Source: Pestalotiopsis fici W106-1 (Eukaryota > Ascomycota > Sordariomycetes > Amphisphaeriales > Sporocadaceae). Taken from it: 64,000 bases of DNA. Position 1 is the stretch's first letter; each line of letters begins with the position of its first letter. The stretch lies in contig NW_006917101.1 in the NCBI RefSeq assembly GCF_000516985.1, forward strand, positions 1,294,834 to 1,358,833, written 5' to 3'. Position numbers and translations under genes: made by a program. This document shows, in pieces, positions 35,617-47,854 of this stretch. The notes below the pieces were generated by a model. That model did no database searches. It worked only from the letters and a program-made list of their open reading frames with translations, and had not been told where the DNA came from.

Positions 35617-37182
35617 CATTGGTACTCACCACGCATTACCGATTGTGACTTGCCAAAAGTTTGATAAGAACAACAATGCACTCATCTGACGGAATGAGGA
35701 ATGATTTGGTTTTCGACGTGCATCGCGGCAAATCATGACCACGCGCTGTGTTTGTCATCATCTGCGTCGTACTCGTTTTCGTCCCACTCCACGAGTGTGG
35801 TCCCCGACTAGGATCCGTAGAGAGCCGGCGGTACGGCCTTTCTCCAATGAAGCTATTGTAACAAGAAATAATAAAAGAAACGAATGACAAATAAAATCTA
35901 ATCAAGTAACCAATATCAAGCCCAATGAGCAAATTTCCTGTAGGGAAATCAGTGGGGAGAGCGGACTGCTGAATGGCGTGTGCTGAACTATGGGTGCACA
36001 TGACTTGTTGCCCATCTATGTGAAAATTGAGTGTCTTTTGTGCAATGAAATAAATTCAAGATTGAAGATGTAATGTCAAGTCGTTCTGGGAGGGTTTGAG
36101 ATCGAAGAGTTGGGCGAGTCAATGTTTGGGAAACAAAAGGGGGGAACACGAGCTACTTAAATAGGCGATGGAGCAGCTATCATCTCGAGGGAAAGAAAGA
36201 GTGACAGTGATGCTACATCAGCTTTAGAATAGGAGTCACGACTCTTTGCAACCCGAGAGGAAGGGAGGTGATTCCACTGCAATTGTCCTACCTTTTTCGT
36301 TTTGAGGAAAAGACACCATTTGCGGCATCCGTACAGGAATCTGCGACTCCCGTTTCTACGTCATTGTAACGGCTGGTTTGGCTACCATTCTGCCAGCAGT
36401 CGTAACTTGATCCATGAGACCAGTCGGCACATCCCCCAACTCGACCTGCTTATCACCAACAACAACAGTACTAAACGGAAACAGCGGCTACATCAAGGTT
36501 TGAGCCTGCCTTTTTTTTCCTTTTTGGAGTACTCCACGATACTTTCACGATCAAGAAGAAAGAGCCGAAGGACTCGATCAAGTCAAGAGAAGGTCGAAAC
36601 GATCACTCGTACTTTCCAATACCCAGGGCTCTGCTGTTTTCTGTATTGTCCTTCCCTGTGAACAATGACTCCTTGAGAAGTAAGTCAAATGACCATAGAA
36701 TCTAGCAACCCCGGCACACCTTGAGAAAGCTTTTTCAGAATTTTGGTTAGGGACCTGCTTTAGTTGCCTTCTTTCAGTTCTTCCCACTATAGCCTTGCGA
36801 TTGCATTTCATCTGATAAGCCCATTCTTTCGAGCTCCCTCGAACAAACCAAAAGGATATCGTCCCAACTCTAATATACAAACGGATTGTTTGTGAATCTA
36901 GCCATCGTATAGAGATCAAGTAAAGGGGAGAGGGGAAACCAATGAAAGAAAATTGCGACCAAATACACTAGGCATGCCTGTCTGATGAAACAAGAAGAGA
37001 ATTTCAGAGAACTTCGATACGAATTCTCACAATACAAAATTTGGGAAAGAATAGCATGCTGAGGGGGACTCATCTTTCGCTGTTTGAAATCAATATTTAA
37101 ACATCTGTTCTCTTTCATGTCAACTAGTACGCCAAAGATGCTCTTACGATTTCTAGATCTATCCAAAACAAAGACGGGGCTC
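33726..37182. other. Intergenic region, 3.5 kb
   Basis: The left end is the upstream region of the GH45 gene, with a possible TATA (TTATAAG read on the minus strand at about 33850) and a GC-rich block (about 34020-34160) with CCCC(T/A)-type motifs that could bind the carbon repressor CreA; this is only suggestive. A (GA)14 repeat lies at 35586-35613. No gene is supported in the remainder. Confidence 0.5.
35586..35613. repeat. (GA)14 microsatellite
   Basis: Perfect GA dinucleotide repeat preceded by AGAAGGA purine sequence; intergenic. Confidence 0.9.
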
Positions 37183-40100
37183 TTAGACTTGTAGAGCGGC
37201 GTCCTCTCTGTTGGCATGGCTTCCCTTTCTCCAAGCCTCCGTGTGATCCTTTTGTGACCTCTGGACCTTCTTCTCACCGACCTTGCCCCAGCCACCACCA
37301 CCAGGTGTGTTGATGATAATCCTGTCTCCTGCGCTGAATGGTGCGCTGTTCTTTGCGCCCATGTTGATATGTCTCTCCTCAAATTCTGCACTTTCACCTG
37401 CAGCCTTTTGTGCGTCACTAACGGGAACACGCCTTACCCAGACATTGAGGCCGCACTCGGCGTCCTCGCCACCAGCAAGTCCATATGGATGATATACTCT
37501 TCGCTCGCTGAGAATGGACACTTGCACAGGGATACGGAACTCAATGTCGCGGATGACACCGTCTCCACCGTTGTGTTGACCCTTGCCTCCTGAGCCTTCA
37601 CGCAGAGAAAACTCGCGTAGTATTACGGGGTATCGTCTCTCAAAGACCTCCGAGTCCGTGATGCGAGTGTTGGTCATGTGGGTGTGCACACCACTGGTAC
37701 CCTCCCAATCAGGACCGGCACCAGAACCACCGGCGATTGTTTCGTAATATCCAAAACCCCTCACCTCCTTCTCTCCAGTGACATTTCCACCAAATCCAAA
37801 AGTCAGGTTGTTGCAGTCACCTTGCGAAGCAGCACAAGCTTCAAACGCCTTGAAAATGACATCCGTCACTCTCTGACTCGTGAGAACGTTGCCACCAACA
37901 ACTGCTGCACCATCAGACGGTGACAGCAAAGACTTGGGCGGGATCTTGACGTGAATAGGCTTCAGACAGCCTTGGTTCAGCGGGATATCTTCAGAGATGA
38001 GGCAGCGCAAACAGTAGATGATGGCGCTGTATGTGACCGCCTCTGGAGCGTTGACGTTTCCGTAGACCTGTGGCCCTGTACCTTCAAAGTCAAAGATGGC
38101 CTCTCCTTTCTCTGAATCGATAGTGACCCGAAGGCGGATGGGACTTCCGTCGTCCATGAAATCCACTGCGGAAAGATCCTTTCCTTCAAACTTCTTGGAA
38201 ACCTTCTTGAGTAGCTGTCGAACGCAGTTCTCGGCGTTGTTCTGGATGTTGACCATGTAGAACTGAACTGTCTCTTCGCCGTACTCTTCAATAAGACCTT
38301 CAATCAGAGAGATACCCTTTTGGTTGGCGGAAACCTGAGCACGGAGATCATTGATGTTGTCTGCCAGACATCTCGTACCACTGCAACCAGGGTACTTGGC
38401 TGGCTCCTTGTAGAGAAGTTCGACGATTCGCTCCTCGTTGAACTTGCCTTCACTTACAATCTTTTCACTCTTGATTGCTGCGCCTTCTTGGAACAACTCT
38501 CTGGAGTGAGGCGGCATACTGCCAGCGGTGATACCTCCAATGTCAGCGTGGTGGGCACGCGATGCCGCATAGAAGAGAATCTTGTCTCCCTTCTCATTAA
38601 AAGCAGGCATGAGGAGGGTAATATCGGGCAAGTGGGTGCCACCATATGATGGGTGGTTTGAAATGATAACGTCGCCTTTCTTGAGTTTGCCTTCCCATAT
38701 TTTGGCTTGCGTGCGCACACATGTTGACATTGATCCCAGATGTACAGCTGATCAAGGTTGCCATGTTAGCATATTTGGGATGTGAGAAGACACAATGGAG
38801 ACTTACGCAGATGGGGGGCATTGGCAACCAGTCCACCGGAGGCGTCAAAAATTGCACAAGAAAAGTCAAGTCTTTCCTTCACGTTTGTGCTCACACTAGT
38901 CTTCTGCAGAGCGCGACCCATTTGCTCAGCAATTGCCATGAATCTGTGGCCAAAGATGCTGAGCAAGATTGGGTCGACCTCTCGCTTGGACATGTCGTCC
39001 TTCTGCGAACTGGTAGATTGTTAGCATCTGTGTACCGATGGTGGCTTCGATGGTGACTGGAAGACTTACTCCTTGGTATCTCGCGCAAGGTCGATGACAA
39101 CGTGAGTCTTGAGAATGGTTGCTTTTGCATCTGGTGTGACGACAATAGTCTGCGTGCCATCAGCCAGCATGGCTGGGCCCTGAATCTGGTCGCCAACACT
39201 CAAATTCTCCAGTTTATAGATGGGGGTTTCGAGCCTGCCGCCGTCGAAATAGACATGTGACTTGCCATAAGCCTTGCTGTCCTCGGCTTGTTGACGCTTC
39301 ACATCTATCAGTTGCTCGTCGACAGTCTTATCCTGGTACCTAAAACTCTTGCCGATTCCACGAACTCTGACATCATCAACAATGATGTCTCTCTCATCAA
39401 GCGTGAATCCGAATTCGTATCGGTGGTGTTTCACGAAAGCCTTGCCAAAGTCCCACTCTTCCATGTCGTCTCCCTGGGTAGGCTTGACGATCATGAGAGC
39501 TGACTCTGTGCCCCTGTACCTCATATTGAGGTATTCCTCAAAGACAATGTCATCGGAACCAAAGCCTTGCTCTTGTAATGACTGGCGGGACTTGTCCTTG
39601 AGCTTCTCCATTTTCGACTTCAGCTCTTCTACTGCGTCGCCCTTGTCTTCCCATACTTTGGAATCAGGTTCTTGGCGTTCGTCCACCACATCTGCCAGGG
39701 CCATTCCGTAGGCTGACAAGACTGACGAGTATCGGTGGACAAGAATCTGCTGGATGCCAAGTGCCTCTGCAATGGCGACCGCATGCTGTCCTCCAGCACC
39801 ACCGAATGTTGCAAGTCTATGTTTCGACGAATCATGACCCTTTGCCTCGGTGATGGATCTGATTGGTCTTGTCATGGACTCATTTGCGACAGTCAGGAAG
39901 CCATATGCCACCTCGTCCAAGCTCATGTTCTTGCCGGTCTCCTTGTTGATTTGATCTGCAAGCTCTTGAATCACCTTTTTGCTGGCTTCTGGATCGAGCC
40001 CCTCATCCTCATTCTTTCCAAATATCTTTGGGAAGAATTCAGGTAGAAGGCGTCCTAGGAAAAGGTTGGCATCAGTCACAGTTGCCGGTCCTCCCTTTCG

Positions 40101-41398
40101 ATAGCAAGCGGGGCCTGGGTGAGCACCAGCAGACTCTGGACCAACAACGAAGAGACCATTCTTGAAGAAAAGTCTACTTCCGCCACCTGCAGCAACAGTG
40201 TTGATATCCAATTGCGGGGACTGTATGGTGACACCGGCGGTAGTAGTCTCGAAGACGTGCTCGTATCGTCCCTCGCCAAACCGCGAAACGTCTGTTGATG
40301 TACCACCCACTGTAAATGAAATTAGCACCGTCTCTAAATCGGGTAAAAGAGAGAAAACTCACTATCAAAGCCAATGACGGGGGTTTTGGTCTTCTCGTCG
40401 TAACTGGTGATTGCGTATCCGACTACACCACCAGCCGGGCCAGATAAGATAGCTTTCAAACCAGTGAATCGGTCAACATCGACCAGTCCACCATCGCTTT
40501 GCATAAACTCGCAACGCGCTCCCTTGCTGCCCTTTTCGTCCGCCACGCTCCGGGTACCCAGCCCACCCTCGAAGCCTTTTTGGAATCCCTGAATATATTT
40601 CTTGATGGCTGGTGTCAAGTATGCATCAGCGCAGACACTGGTAGCTCTTGAAACGAGCTTGATCATGGGCATAAGCTCATGACTCAACGAGATGTGCTCA
40701 AAGCCAATCTCTCTTGCAATGCGGCCAACAAGAGCCTCGTGATCTGGGAAGGTGTAGCCATGCATCAAACACACAGCTATACTCCTGATGCCTTTGTCAT
40801 AGACTCCTTGGAGCTGTGTTCTGATGCCTTCGTCCTCTGGCCTCTTGAGGACGCGAACTGTCTCACCAGACAAGCCCGTGACCAGGGTTGCCTTGTCCGC
40901 GCCCTCTTCTCCCGTCTTTGCCTGTGCTTTGGACTGAGTTCGCTCGGGATCTTCTGCATAGTCTTCCAGTGTAACTCTCTCATCGACCTCGACAACCTGC
41001 TCGTACAGAACGTCTGGTTTCCGGATGGCGAGGTCGAAAATCTTGGGTCGGCTTTGGTTGCCAATGGACAGGCAGTCTTTGAACCCTTCGGTCACTACCA
41101 GAGCTATCCTCTCGCCTTTGCGCTCTAGCAGAGCATTTGTGGCTACCGTTGTTCCCATCCGTATGCTGTCAATCTTGGAGGTATCGAGAGGCTCGCCGCG
41201 CGGAATGTCGCGGTCCAGGAAGTGGCTCATGATGCGGCGGATTCCCTCGAGGGGCGCATCATCGTAATTTGCGGGATCTTCAGAAAGGAGCTTGATCACT
41301 ACATCTTCGCCGTTGAAGGTACCAACGCAGTCGGTAAAGGTACCGCCCCGGTCGATCGCAATGCGAATGCCGCGTTCTTTGGTGTCTATGGAGCCCAT
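37183..41398 (-). CDS. oxp1: 5-oxoprolinase (ATP-hydrolysing)
   Basis: Four exons, complement(37183..38747, 38807..39009, 39070..40309, 40363..41398), 1347 aa, typical of the eukaryotic single-chain enzyme. It converts 5-oxo-L-proline and ATP to L-glutamate, closing the gamma-glutamyl (glutathione) cycle in the cytosol. The N-terminal hydantoinase/oxoprolinase domain opens [11 protein letters not shown] (residues 14-23). The hydantoinase A part has [16 protein letters not shown], whose Met codon is split by intron 1. The hydantoinase B half has [25 protein letters not shown] and [10 protein letters not shown]. Gly-rich NTPGGGGWG closes it. The three introns are 53-60 nt. Start ATG 41398 is the first in frame. 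A 1.26-kb region separates it from the divergent 742-aa gene. Confidence 0.96.
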
Positions 41399-42660
41399 GG
41401 CTGGCAATAGTGGTGCTTTTCCACTATATAATGTAATATGATGGGATTATATTGGCCGTGGAAAGATCACAAAGCAGAAAGACGTTCCAGCACGAAAATG
41501 AATGCGACTGCTCTAATGTATGGGTATTGCGTGATGTTGGCGCCACTGAGCCTGGAAAATGAAGGATGTGATAATGAAGGAGCACCAGAGCTATGAGAAG
41601 AATATGCCGTCGCTTCTTGTACAAGAGATGTCGGATTGCCTCGACGAGATATAGCCCAACCAATATTTGGTGTCGTTCACGTAAACCGTGCACTAATTAT
41701 CGTCTATTTCTAATCTGAATGGTCGTACGGAGGCACACAACCGCTGCCCTTGCGAAGCCGATGGGACCCTTCCGATGTCGTCACCCACTCGGCAGGAGCT
41801 CGACACTCACCCCACCTACCCTAACCCCGCAGCGTGTGCCCCTCGTAAAGTCCAAGTGCAGTTCTGCATTTGGGCCCACAAGCAGACAGCCACGGCGGTG
41901 GAAGTCCGCTGAGAGCAGCCACGATGATTCTCCAATTTATGAATAAAAAGTATTATGTACTGCATACCTAGACCACCGCTAACGTACACCTCCGTATTGT
42001 CCACCACCAAACCGGCCTCTCCAACCGGAGCACGATAAGTTTTGTATCGGCGTTCACTGCATACACACAGCTACCTTGGACTTCAGTCAATCTAATGACT
42101 CTCGTGACAACCGATTGCAATATTCTTGGGCTAGTATGAGGTCCATCTCTGCCCATTTTTGGCATATCGAGTACTTGACGGCAATGTTTGCTAGGAGCTA
42201 CGTACATTAGCTCTCACACCAAGGCCTATGTCGAAGTCACGTACCTGCCTCTGCCTTCTTGCCTTTCAGTCTGTCTTGTGCAAATTGCTGGGTCGTGGTT
42301 ACCTTGAGTGATGCTGAATGAAGATTTGGAAATTGACATTCCTTGATGTGTTCTATTTTGACCACTGTCGATACATTAAACAAGGAAATTGTAATGAAAT
42401 CCTCCACTTATTTCTTCTCCAGAGTGCTTATTGTCATTGATACTGTCATCTATTGTAGCAAATGCCTTTGGTATGGTAGTCATCAAAACGCCCATCTTTA
42501 TATGGTTCTGTTCAACAAAGCTGGTGATCGATAAACTCGCAACCTGAATAACGACCAATCTACCGAAGCGTGCCATATGCCAACGTACCTTCAGACTGCA
42601 TCTCTCATTTCATAAACCACCATCATTTGCTTCATCTCAGAACTCCAGCAAATCGACACC
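41399..42660. promoter_or_regulatory. Divergent region 5-oxoprolinase / conserved orphan
   Basis: 1.26 kb between two divergent starts. No coding signal was found. It should hold both promoters; I could not identify specific binding sites with confidence. Confidence 0.5.
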
Positions 42661-44889
42661 ATGAACTGGACAGAAGGCAATCTGGCACGCCACTCCCGTG
42701 GAAGAGCCAACAACGAGGTTCTCAGACGTCAAAAGCAGCATTTCGCCAGAGCGAGAAGTAGAATGCTGAGTGGCCAAGCCAGGCAAAGTCCAGTAGCAAT
42801 ATCTTTTCTCAATGATACGCACAAGCCCCAAGCTCGGGCCGAATCGGATCCGTCTACTTCTCAACAGCAAGATACGAATACATTCCAAAGTGATGGACGA
42901 CCTTTCAATGAGTCACGGACTCCCTGGCGTATCCGGAATGTGGCATTTGGTCAAGATGACACTCGTGAAGCGAGGCAAGAAAGCGCCAGTCTCAGTCCTT
43001 GGGGCGCATACCAAGCTAGCAATCGTAAACGACCTGCCTTGGCCGAGATTTTCAACCAAGAACAAGCTAATGAAAAGAGACGCCGACTTCTTGAAAAGCC
43101 AGACTGGGCTGGTCTCGAAATGCAACAGCCAATAGATCTAGTTTTGCCTGGACAAACCCGCATGTCCAGCGGGCGAAGATGGAGCAAGATTGATCCAAAC
43201 ACTACAAGGCACAGCCTAGACGTCCAGCAGAGGGGACACCGTACACTTTCAGCCAGCAGAAATTACTCTAGCGAGCACGTCAAGACCTTTCAACAAAGAC
43301 CATTAGGGCCCATTCGAGTCAGGATCGGGAGTCAGAGCGTCACCAATACTGCCGATTCTCCCGATTGGTTGTCAAGCGAAGAGCAGATGCAAGCACTTAG
43401 AATGCCTCGTAACAGGAGTCGAAGATACGCCCAGAATGAACCGCGTCGTGGATCATCAGTGTCATTAAGCTCGGGAGACCGAGAGTGCAGCTACTCCATG
43501 ATTTCGACAGACGATGCCTCTTGTTCAATACAGACGAAGCATGAAGACTCATCCAAGATTCACCATCCCATCCCTCAACGCGCACATACATCGAAAATCC
43601 TGCAATGGTCCCCATCATTCAGATCGGATGACAGTGTGAGTGTCCATGCACAAATAGGAAGACCAAAGCGTTGGCCGCCCTCGGAAGTTGCTGCTGACAT
43701 GCGTTGGCTTGAGCACATCATGCCAGCAGAGAATATCTGCATACCATTGACCCGTGGTTCTTCGCTCCTGGAAAGTCCACCACATCGACCAGACATAAGC
43801 CCAGGCATCAGTGAACTATTAGTACAAAGTAGTCAAGTGAACCACCGAGATTCTGAAGGAACCCCTGTGCATTCTAGTTCAGAAGAAGTCAGACGAGCTG
43901 GTTACCTTCAGCCTGTCAACCAGCCATCGATTCTCTCAACGGCAGCAAGCCAAAGCATTACAAGTCATGGTATACCTTCCTTTGAAGCATCGCATGGTAT
44001 GATGCCTGGTGCTACGAAAACCTGCAAACGGCCGCCACAAGTCATTTCATCTATCGATCCACCAACAAGCGAACAAAGACACACTGGAATGACTGGCAAT
44101 CCAAACAGCTTGGTCAATCGTACAAAAGACGCTAAATCATGCGATAATAGTAAATCTACGAAAATTCATGGGAAAGTTCATCAGTCAGAAGCGGACGATA
44201 ATGATGCTTGGATGAAGTTTGTCTTTGGGGATTGCGAGGTCGACTCACATGCAGAAGTGTTTCGAGAGGCTCTACATGAAGCTGCCAGGGACTTGGCTTT
44301 ACCAAGGACACCTCAGAAAGCGGCTAAGATTGCATTTGGTGGAGATATTAATTATGAAGTTGAAGCACCACAAACTTCCAACCAGTCAATCAGCGCACAG
44401 AGAGGTTCTGAAGAAGCATCAAGTAACTCTGCAACGACAAGTCGTTTTGCAATAATAGGTTCTCCATCTCCAGAACAAATGCCACCAATCCGGCATCAGG
44501 GAGAAATGGAAGAGGATCTTGTCACACCCCCAACCAATGTTTCAGATGACACAAGATTCACCACATCGCCAATACCTGTGGATGTATCATCTGGGTCCGG
44601 TGTACCACCCACAGACTCACCAAAGTCAAATGAGGCCACCGTTGACGGGTCCACGGTCTCCGAGATATCTCAACAGATATTTAGATTTGCAGCACCACGG
44701 ACATTTGTTGGCAAGCTGGCAAGATCCGGAATAAAGCCGAAGGATATTCCGAGTCAATCTGCAATCACCGGGAGTCGTGGCCAGCGACGCACCACAACTG
44801 GTAGACGCTCAAAGAAGAAGAAATGGTCAGATGATAGGGCGAATATCAGAGAGCTGCCTGATTTTGATGAAGATCCAATAGAAGAATAG
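42661..44889 (+). CDS. Conserved fungal protein, largely disordered
   Basis: A single exon of 742 aa with a good start context (ACACCATGAAC). The family looks familiar from other filamentous ascomycetes, but I know no function. The N-terminus (MNWTEGNLARHSRG, then an RRQKQHFARAR basic helix) is the kind of block that is conserved. Most of the chain is Ser/Gln/Pro-rich and disordered. A short ordered, acidic segment near residues 515-560 (DAWMKFVFGD, then EALHEAARDLAL) and a basic C-terminal block (RRTTTGRRSKKKKW) suggest a nuclear protein with peptide-binding motifs. No catalytic or DNA-binding fold is visible. Confidence 0.8.
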   Translation: MNWTEGNLARHSRGRANNEVLRRQKQHFARARSRMLSGQARQSPVAISFLNDTHKPQARAESDPSTSQQQDTNTFQSDGRPFNESRTPWRIRNVAFGQDDTREARQESASLSPWGAYQASNRKRPALAEIFNQEQANEKRRRLLEKPDWAGLEMQQPIDLVLPGQTRMSSGRRWSKIDPNTTRHSLDVQQRGHRTLSASRNYSSEHVKTFQQRPLGPIRVRIGSQSVTNTADSPDWLSSEEQMQALRMPRNRSRRYAQNEPRRGSSVSLSSGDRECSYSMISTDDASCSIQTKHEDSSKIHHPIPQRAHTSKILQWSPSFRSDDSVSVHAQIGRPKRWPPSEVAADMRWLEHIMPAENICIPLTRGSSLLESPPHRPDISPGISELLVQSSQVNHRDSEGTPVHSSSEEVRRAGYLQPVNQPSILSTAASQSITSHGIPSFEASHGMMPGATKTCKRPPQVISSIDPPTSEQRHTGMTGNPNSLVNRTKDAKSCDNSKSTKIHGKVHQSEADDNDAWMKFVFGDCEVDSHAEVFREALHEAARDLALPRTPQKAAKIAFGGDINYEVEAPQTSNQSISAQRGSEEASSNSATTSRFAIIGSPSPEQMPPIRHQGEMEEDLVTPPTNVSDDTRFTTSPIPVDVSSGSGVPPTDSPKSNEATVDGSTVSEISQQIFRFAAPRTFVGKLARSGIKPKDIPSQSAITGSRGQRRTTTGRRSKKKKWSDDRANIRELPDFDEDPIEE

Positions 44890-45271
44890 GGCCATGAGGA
44901 AATGAAAGCATTGGCCGGATAGTTCCATCACTAAATGAAGGATGGGGAAGGACTTGTGGAGGGGTTTTGGTTCTATTCCTGTACATTGTGCAGAGATCTA
45001 AAGAATAACTATATGGACGATTCAATTTGCAGTGGCCCTCTACTCCCGGCTAGCGATCTTGGTGATTTAACCATTATGTTTGTTCTTTACGTCCTGCCAA
45101 TATATTGTTGGTGTGCAATGATCAAGGACTGTAGTATGCATGGTCAGTAGCCAATCACATCAGACTCCACACTGGCGGGCATCTCTTTTCGCTCCGCCAC
45201 GTTGACTTGTCTATTAACCTTTCCACCATACTATACTCGACATTGCAATACGAGTTTCGCACCACACCAAT
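44890..45271. other. Short intergenic region
   Basis: 382 bp between two co-directional genes. It contains the 3' UTR of the orphan gene and the promoter of the DUF218 gene. Nothing distinctive is seen. Confidence 0.5.
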
Positions 45272-46228
45272 ATGTCACCTACAAAGCTAATAATAGTCTG
45301 CTGTCACGGGATTTGGGCTGGTGGCCCAGGACGGGGCCTCGACGAAAGCGAATGGCTCATTGCGCCATTTCAAGTGGGCGAGACGCCCACTTTTGTTGAA
45401 CACATCAAGGCGGGATTGCGAGCGCTGAAGCAAGACAAGGAGGCAGTTTTGATGTTCTCCGGGTAAGCCTCTCACCAGACTTAGCTGGACGGAATAGCTT
45501 ATGAAATTCGTCAACCCGTGGACCCCAAGTGTGAAATATCAACGCAGGGCAAAAAATGATAGACTGGAGCAAACATTTTATTGAAATGTTGATTTAAAGG
45601 GCATTCATTTTTTATTGATTGGCTAACACATTTGTACAGCGGTCCCACACGCAACGAGACCAAGATCAGCGAGGCCGAGAGCTACCACAACCTCGCCATT
45701 GCCAATTCCTACTTTGGCATCTTGTCGGACCCGTCCGAGACAAGCCGCATCGTCTCAGAGTCCCGGGCGCTGGACTCGTACTATAATGTGCTCTTTTGCC
45801 TGGTCAAGTTCTGGCAAGAGTGCCGCGGCCATACCGCTGCCGACGACGACAAGGCCTGGTGGCCGGAGCGCATCACCATAGTCAGCCACGCCTTCAAGCG
45901 CGAGCGCCTCGTCGACTGCCACTGCGGCGCCATTGGCTACCCGCTCGATCGCGTCGACTTTATCGGCGTCGACCCGCCGGGCATGTTGGATGGGAGCAAT
46001 GCGGCCGCCATCCAGGGCGTCATGAAGGCCGTGGCCGAATGGAAAGAGGACCCCCACGGCACGGGGCCGAGCTTGGCGGGGAAGAGGAGGAAGAGAAACC
46101 CGTGGGGAGTACCCCAGGACCTCTTCTTGTCCGACGAGAGTCGTGGACGAAGCGGTGTCAAGACTATACTGGTTGATGGCGTTGAGGTATTGGACCCGAA
46201 AGTCGAGCAGCCTTGGAGCCTACTCTAG
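45272..46228 (+). CDS. DUF218 domain protein
   Basis: Two exons, 45272..45462 and 45640..46228, 259 aa. DUF218 (the YdcF/SanA family of bacteria) has a Rossmann-like fold of uncertain biochemical role. The first strand is [11 protein letters not shown]; the family motif [18 protein letters not shown] spans the splice junction, with the second Gly formed by GG|C. Later strands [14 protein letters not shown] and [10 protein letters not shown] fit the fold. The C-terminal part has a Lys/Arg-rich loop (GKRRKRNPW). The 177-nt intron has donor GTAAGC, branch GGCTAACA and acceptor TACAG. There is no signal peptide, so it is probably cytosolic. It is convergent with the next gene, leaving only 54 bp. 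Confidence 0.82.
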
Positions 46229-46282
46229 CATTTCCCAAGGATAGTGTATCAGATCACTTTCATATCTTCATATTAGGTGCAA

Positions 46283-47329
46283 TCAAATCTTGGCAGCTGC
46301 AACTTGTCCCTTGCCGGCTCCCGCAACCGCATCTACAATGAATCGCACGGCATCCTTCATCATCGGGGGACTGAACTCGTGGCCCGCGTCTGGGTAGACA
46401 TTGTCCTCGACGCTGATATCCCCACCCTTGTACCAAGTCGTCGCGGCACTCTTGAAAAAGTCCAGAAACGGCTCCGACTTGGCGTAGGGTACCAGTTTGT
46501 CCTGTCCGCCCGACAGAACCTGGAACTTTTTGCCCCGGATGCGCGCGTCGAGGACAGGTCGCAGCCGCGACTGCTCGGGCTCGGGCGCAGGGTAGCTGAT
46601 GGCGCCCGTTCCAAACAGGATGCCCTTTGGGTCGTATTTGGCGACAGCCCCGACGAGAGCGGCCGGGAAGTCGGCGCTGCCCAAGAAGGAAGCGCCGGCG
46701 TCGGCCGCCGAAAAGGTCTGCAGCTTGGACTTTCTCGCACGATCCGAAATCAGCGCGGCATAGTCGGGGCATCCAATCACGGCGACGCCGGCCGTGATGC
46801 GCGGCTCGGCAAACATGGCCTGCCAGACACTGTGGCCGCCGAGGCTGACGCCGAGGGCGAGGTGCTGGTCGACGGACCGCGGGCCGCTCCCCGCGCCATT
46901 GTGCTCGCCGTTGCCAAAGATGTAGCCCTCGAGAGAGTCAATGAGCAGGCCATTGTCAATCACCATGCCCGAAATGACTCCAAACATGTCCTGGGCGTGG
47001 TTCTTGTTGCCCTGGCGCCAAGAGTGGTTGGCAATCTCCGAGACGAGCCGGGTGCCGTGGTTGCGCTGGTCCCAGGCGGCGGCAATGAGGCCGCGCGAGG
47101 CCGCGCCTGGCTGGCGGTTCCAGGCGTCAATGGCCAGCGAGGCAATCGTCGACATGTCTTCCTTGGCGCGCAGCCGTGGGTGGTGTAGCCACAGACACGA
47201 GACCGAGGCGGCGCCCGGCGCAAGCTCGGCGAGCCCGTAGATGTCGACGTGAAGGCTGGTGATGGCGAGCGAGGTCTTGGAGATGCTCGGCGCGGGGTCG
47301 GCCGAGGCCAGCGGGTTCGGTGTAGCCAT
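46283..47329 (-). CDS. Alpha/beta hydrolase
   Basis: A single exon, 348 aa. Serine hydrolase fold with the nucleophile elbow GVSLGGHS (Ser162), acid Asp277 in GGQDKLVPY and His317 in DAGHEFS. The N-terminal beta strands include SVSCLWLHHP and LIAAAWDQRNHG, the latter in the oxyanion region. No signal peptide. It resembles peptidase S9-like or esterase-like fungal hydrolases, but the substrate is unknown. GC content and codon third positions are higher than in the neighbours, which also makes a long antisense open frame. The 3' end nearly abuts the DUF218 gene. Confidence 0.85.
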   Translation of the reverse strand: MATPNPLASADPAPSISKTSLAITSLHVDIYGLAELAPGAASVSCLWLHHPRLRAKEDMSTIASLAIDAWNRQPGAASRGLIAAAWDQRNHGTRLVSEIANHSWRQGNKNHAQDMFGVISGMVIDNGLLIDSLEGYIFGNGEHNGAGSGPRSVDQHLALGVSLGGHSVWQAMFAEPRITAGVAVIGCPDYAALISDRARKSKLQTFSAADAGASFLGSADFPAALVGAVAKYDPKGILFGTGAISYPAPEPEQSRLRPVLDARIRGKKFQVLSGGQDKLVPYAKSEPFLDFFKSAATTWYKGGDISVEDNVYPDAGHEFSPPMMKDAVRFIVDAVAGAGKGQVAAAKI

Positions 47330-47854
47330 ATTATGTTCTTCTAGGACCGACTATTTGCGAAAGGAATGGAATTGCTGAAATGCAAAGTGACATACAGCAA
47401 GCAGACTTGTTCAAAGACGAAACGGTGACAAGAAGCAATAGAGTACGTAGATAGGTGAATGTAATTCCTCGGCTTCCCGGCTTGGCATTGGAGGGGTTTT
47501 CTATAGTTATAGGTGGGGTTCTGGAGGGGTTATCTCATAGTGGGCCCAGGGGTTCAAATGGCTCATATCGTACCTACATTAGCAGCCAGGTGTCAGTGTG
47601 AGACACGCTGGCGGACGATTTTAAGTCTTTCAAGGGTTAATGTAGGTATTTCAGGGAGGGTCATGGTTACACAAAAGCATGGGCAGCAAATAAGTTACTA
47701 CATTTTGGTTCAGTCGTTAGTATAGGAATATCAAACAACATGTCTTCGGAATATTGGAGAATGACAAGCTCTTGAGTTGTCTATCTTATCGTCAAACTTT
47801 TTGAACGCCCATGCATTTCAGCCATGACCTCGTCAATCGTCAAATCATTTTCCA
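47330..47854. other. Intergenic region
   Basis: 525 bp between the start of the hydrolase and the 3' end of the transporter, both on the minus strand. Promoter of the hydrolase; no other feature is seen. Confidence 0.5.

Noticed and set aside
13403..41398. Gamma-glutamyl/pyroglutamate gene cluster (amidohydrolase plus 5-oxoprolinase)
   Set aside because: The genes are about 22 kb apart with unrelated housekeeping genes between, and the amidohydrolase substrate is unknown.
46277..47188. 303-codon plus-strand open frame
   Set aside because: It mirrors the alpha/beta hydrolase on the minus strand, whose catalytic motifs are clear; no domain in the antisense translation.
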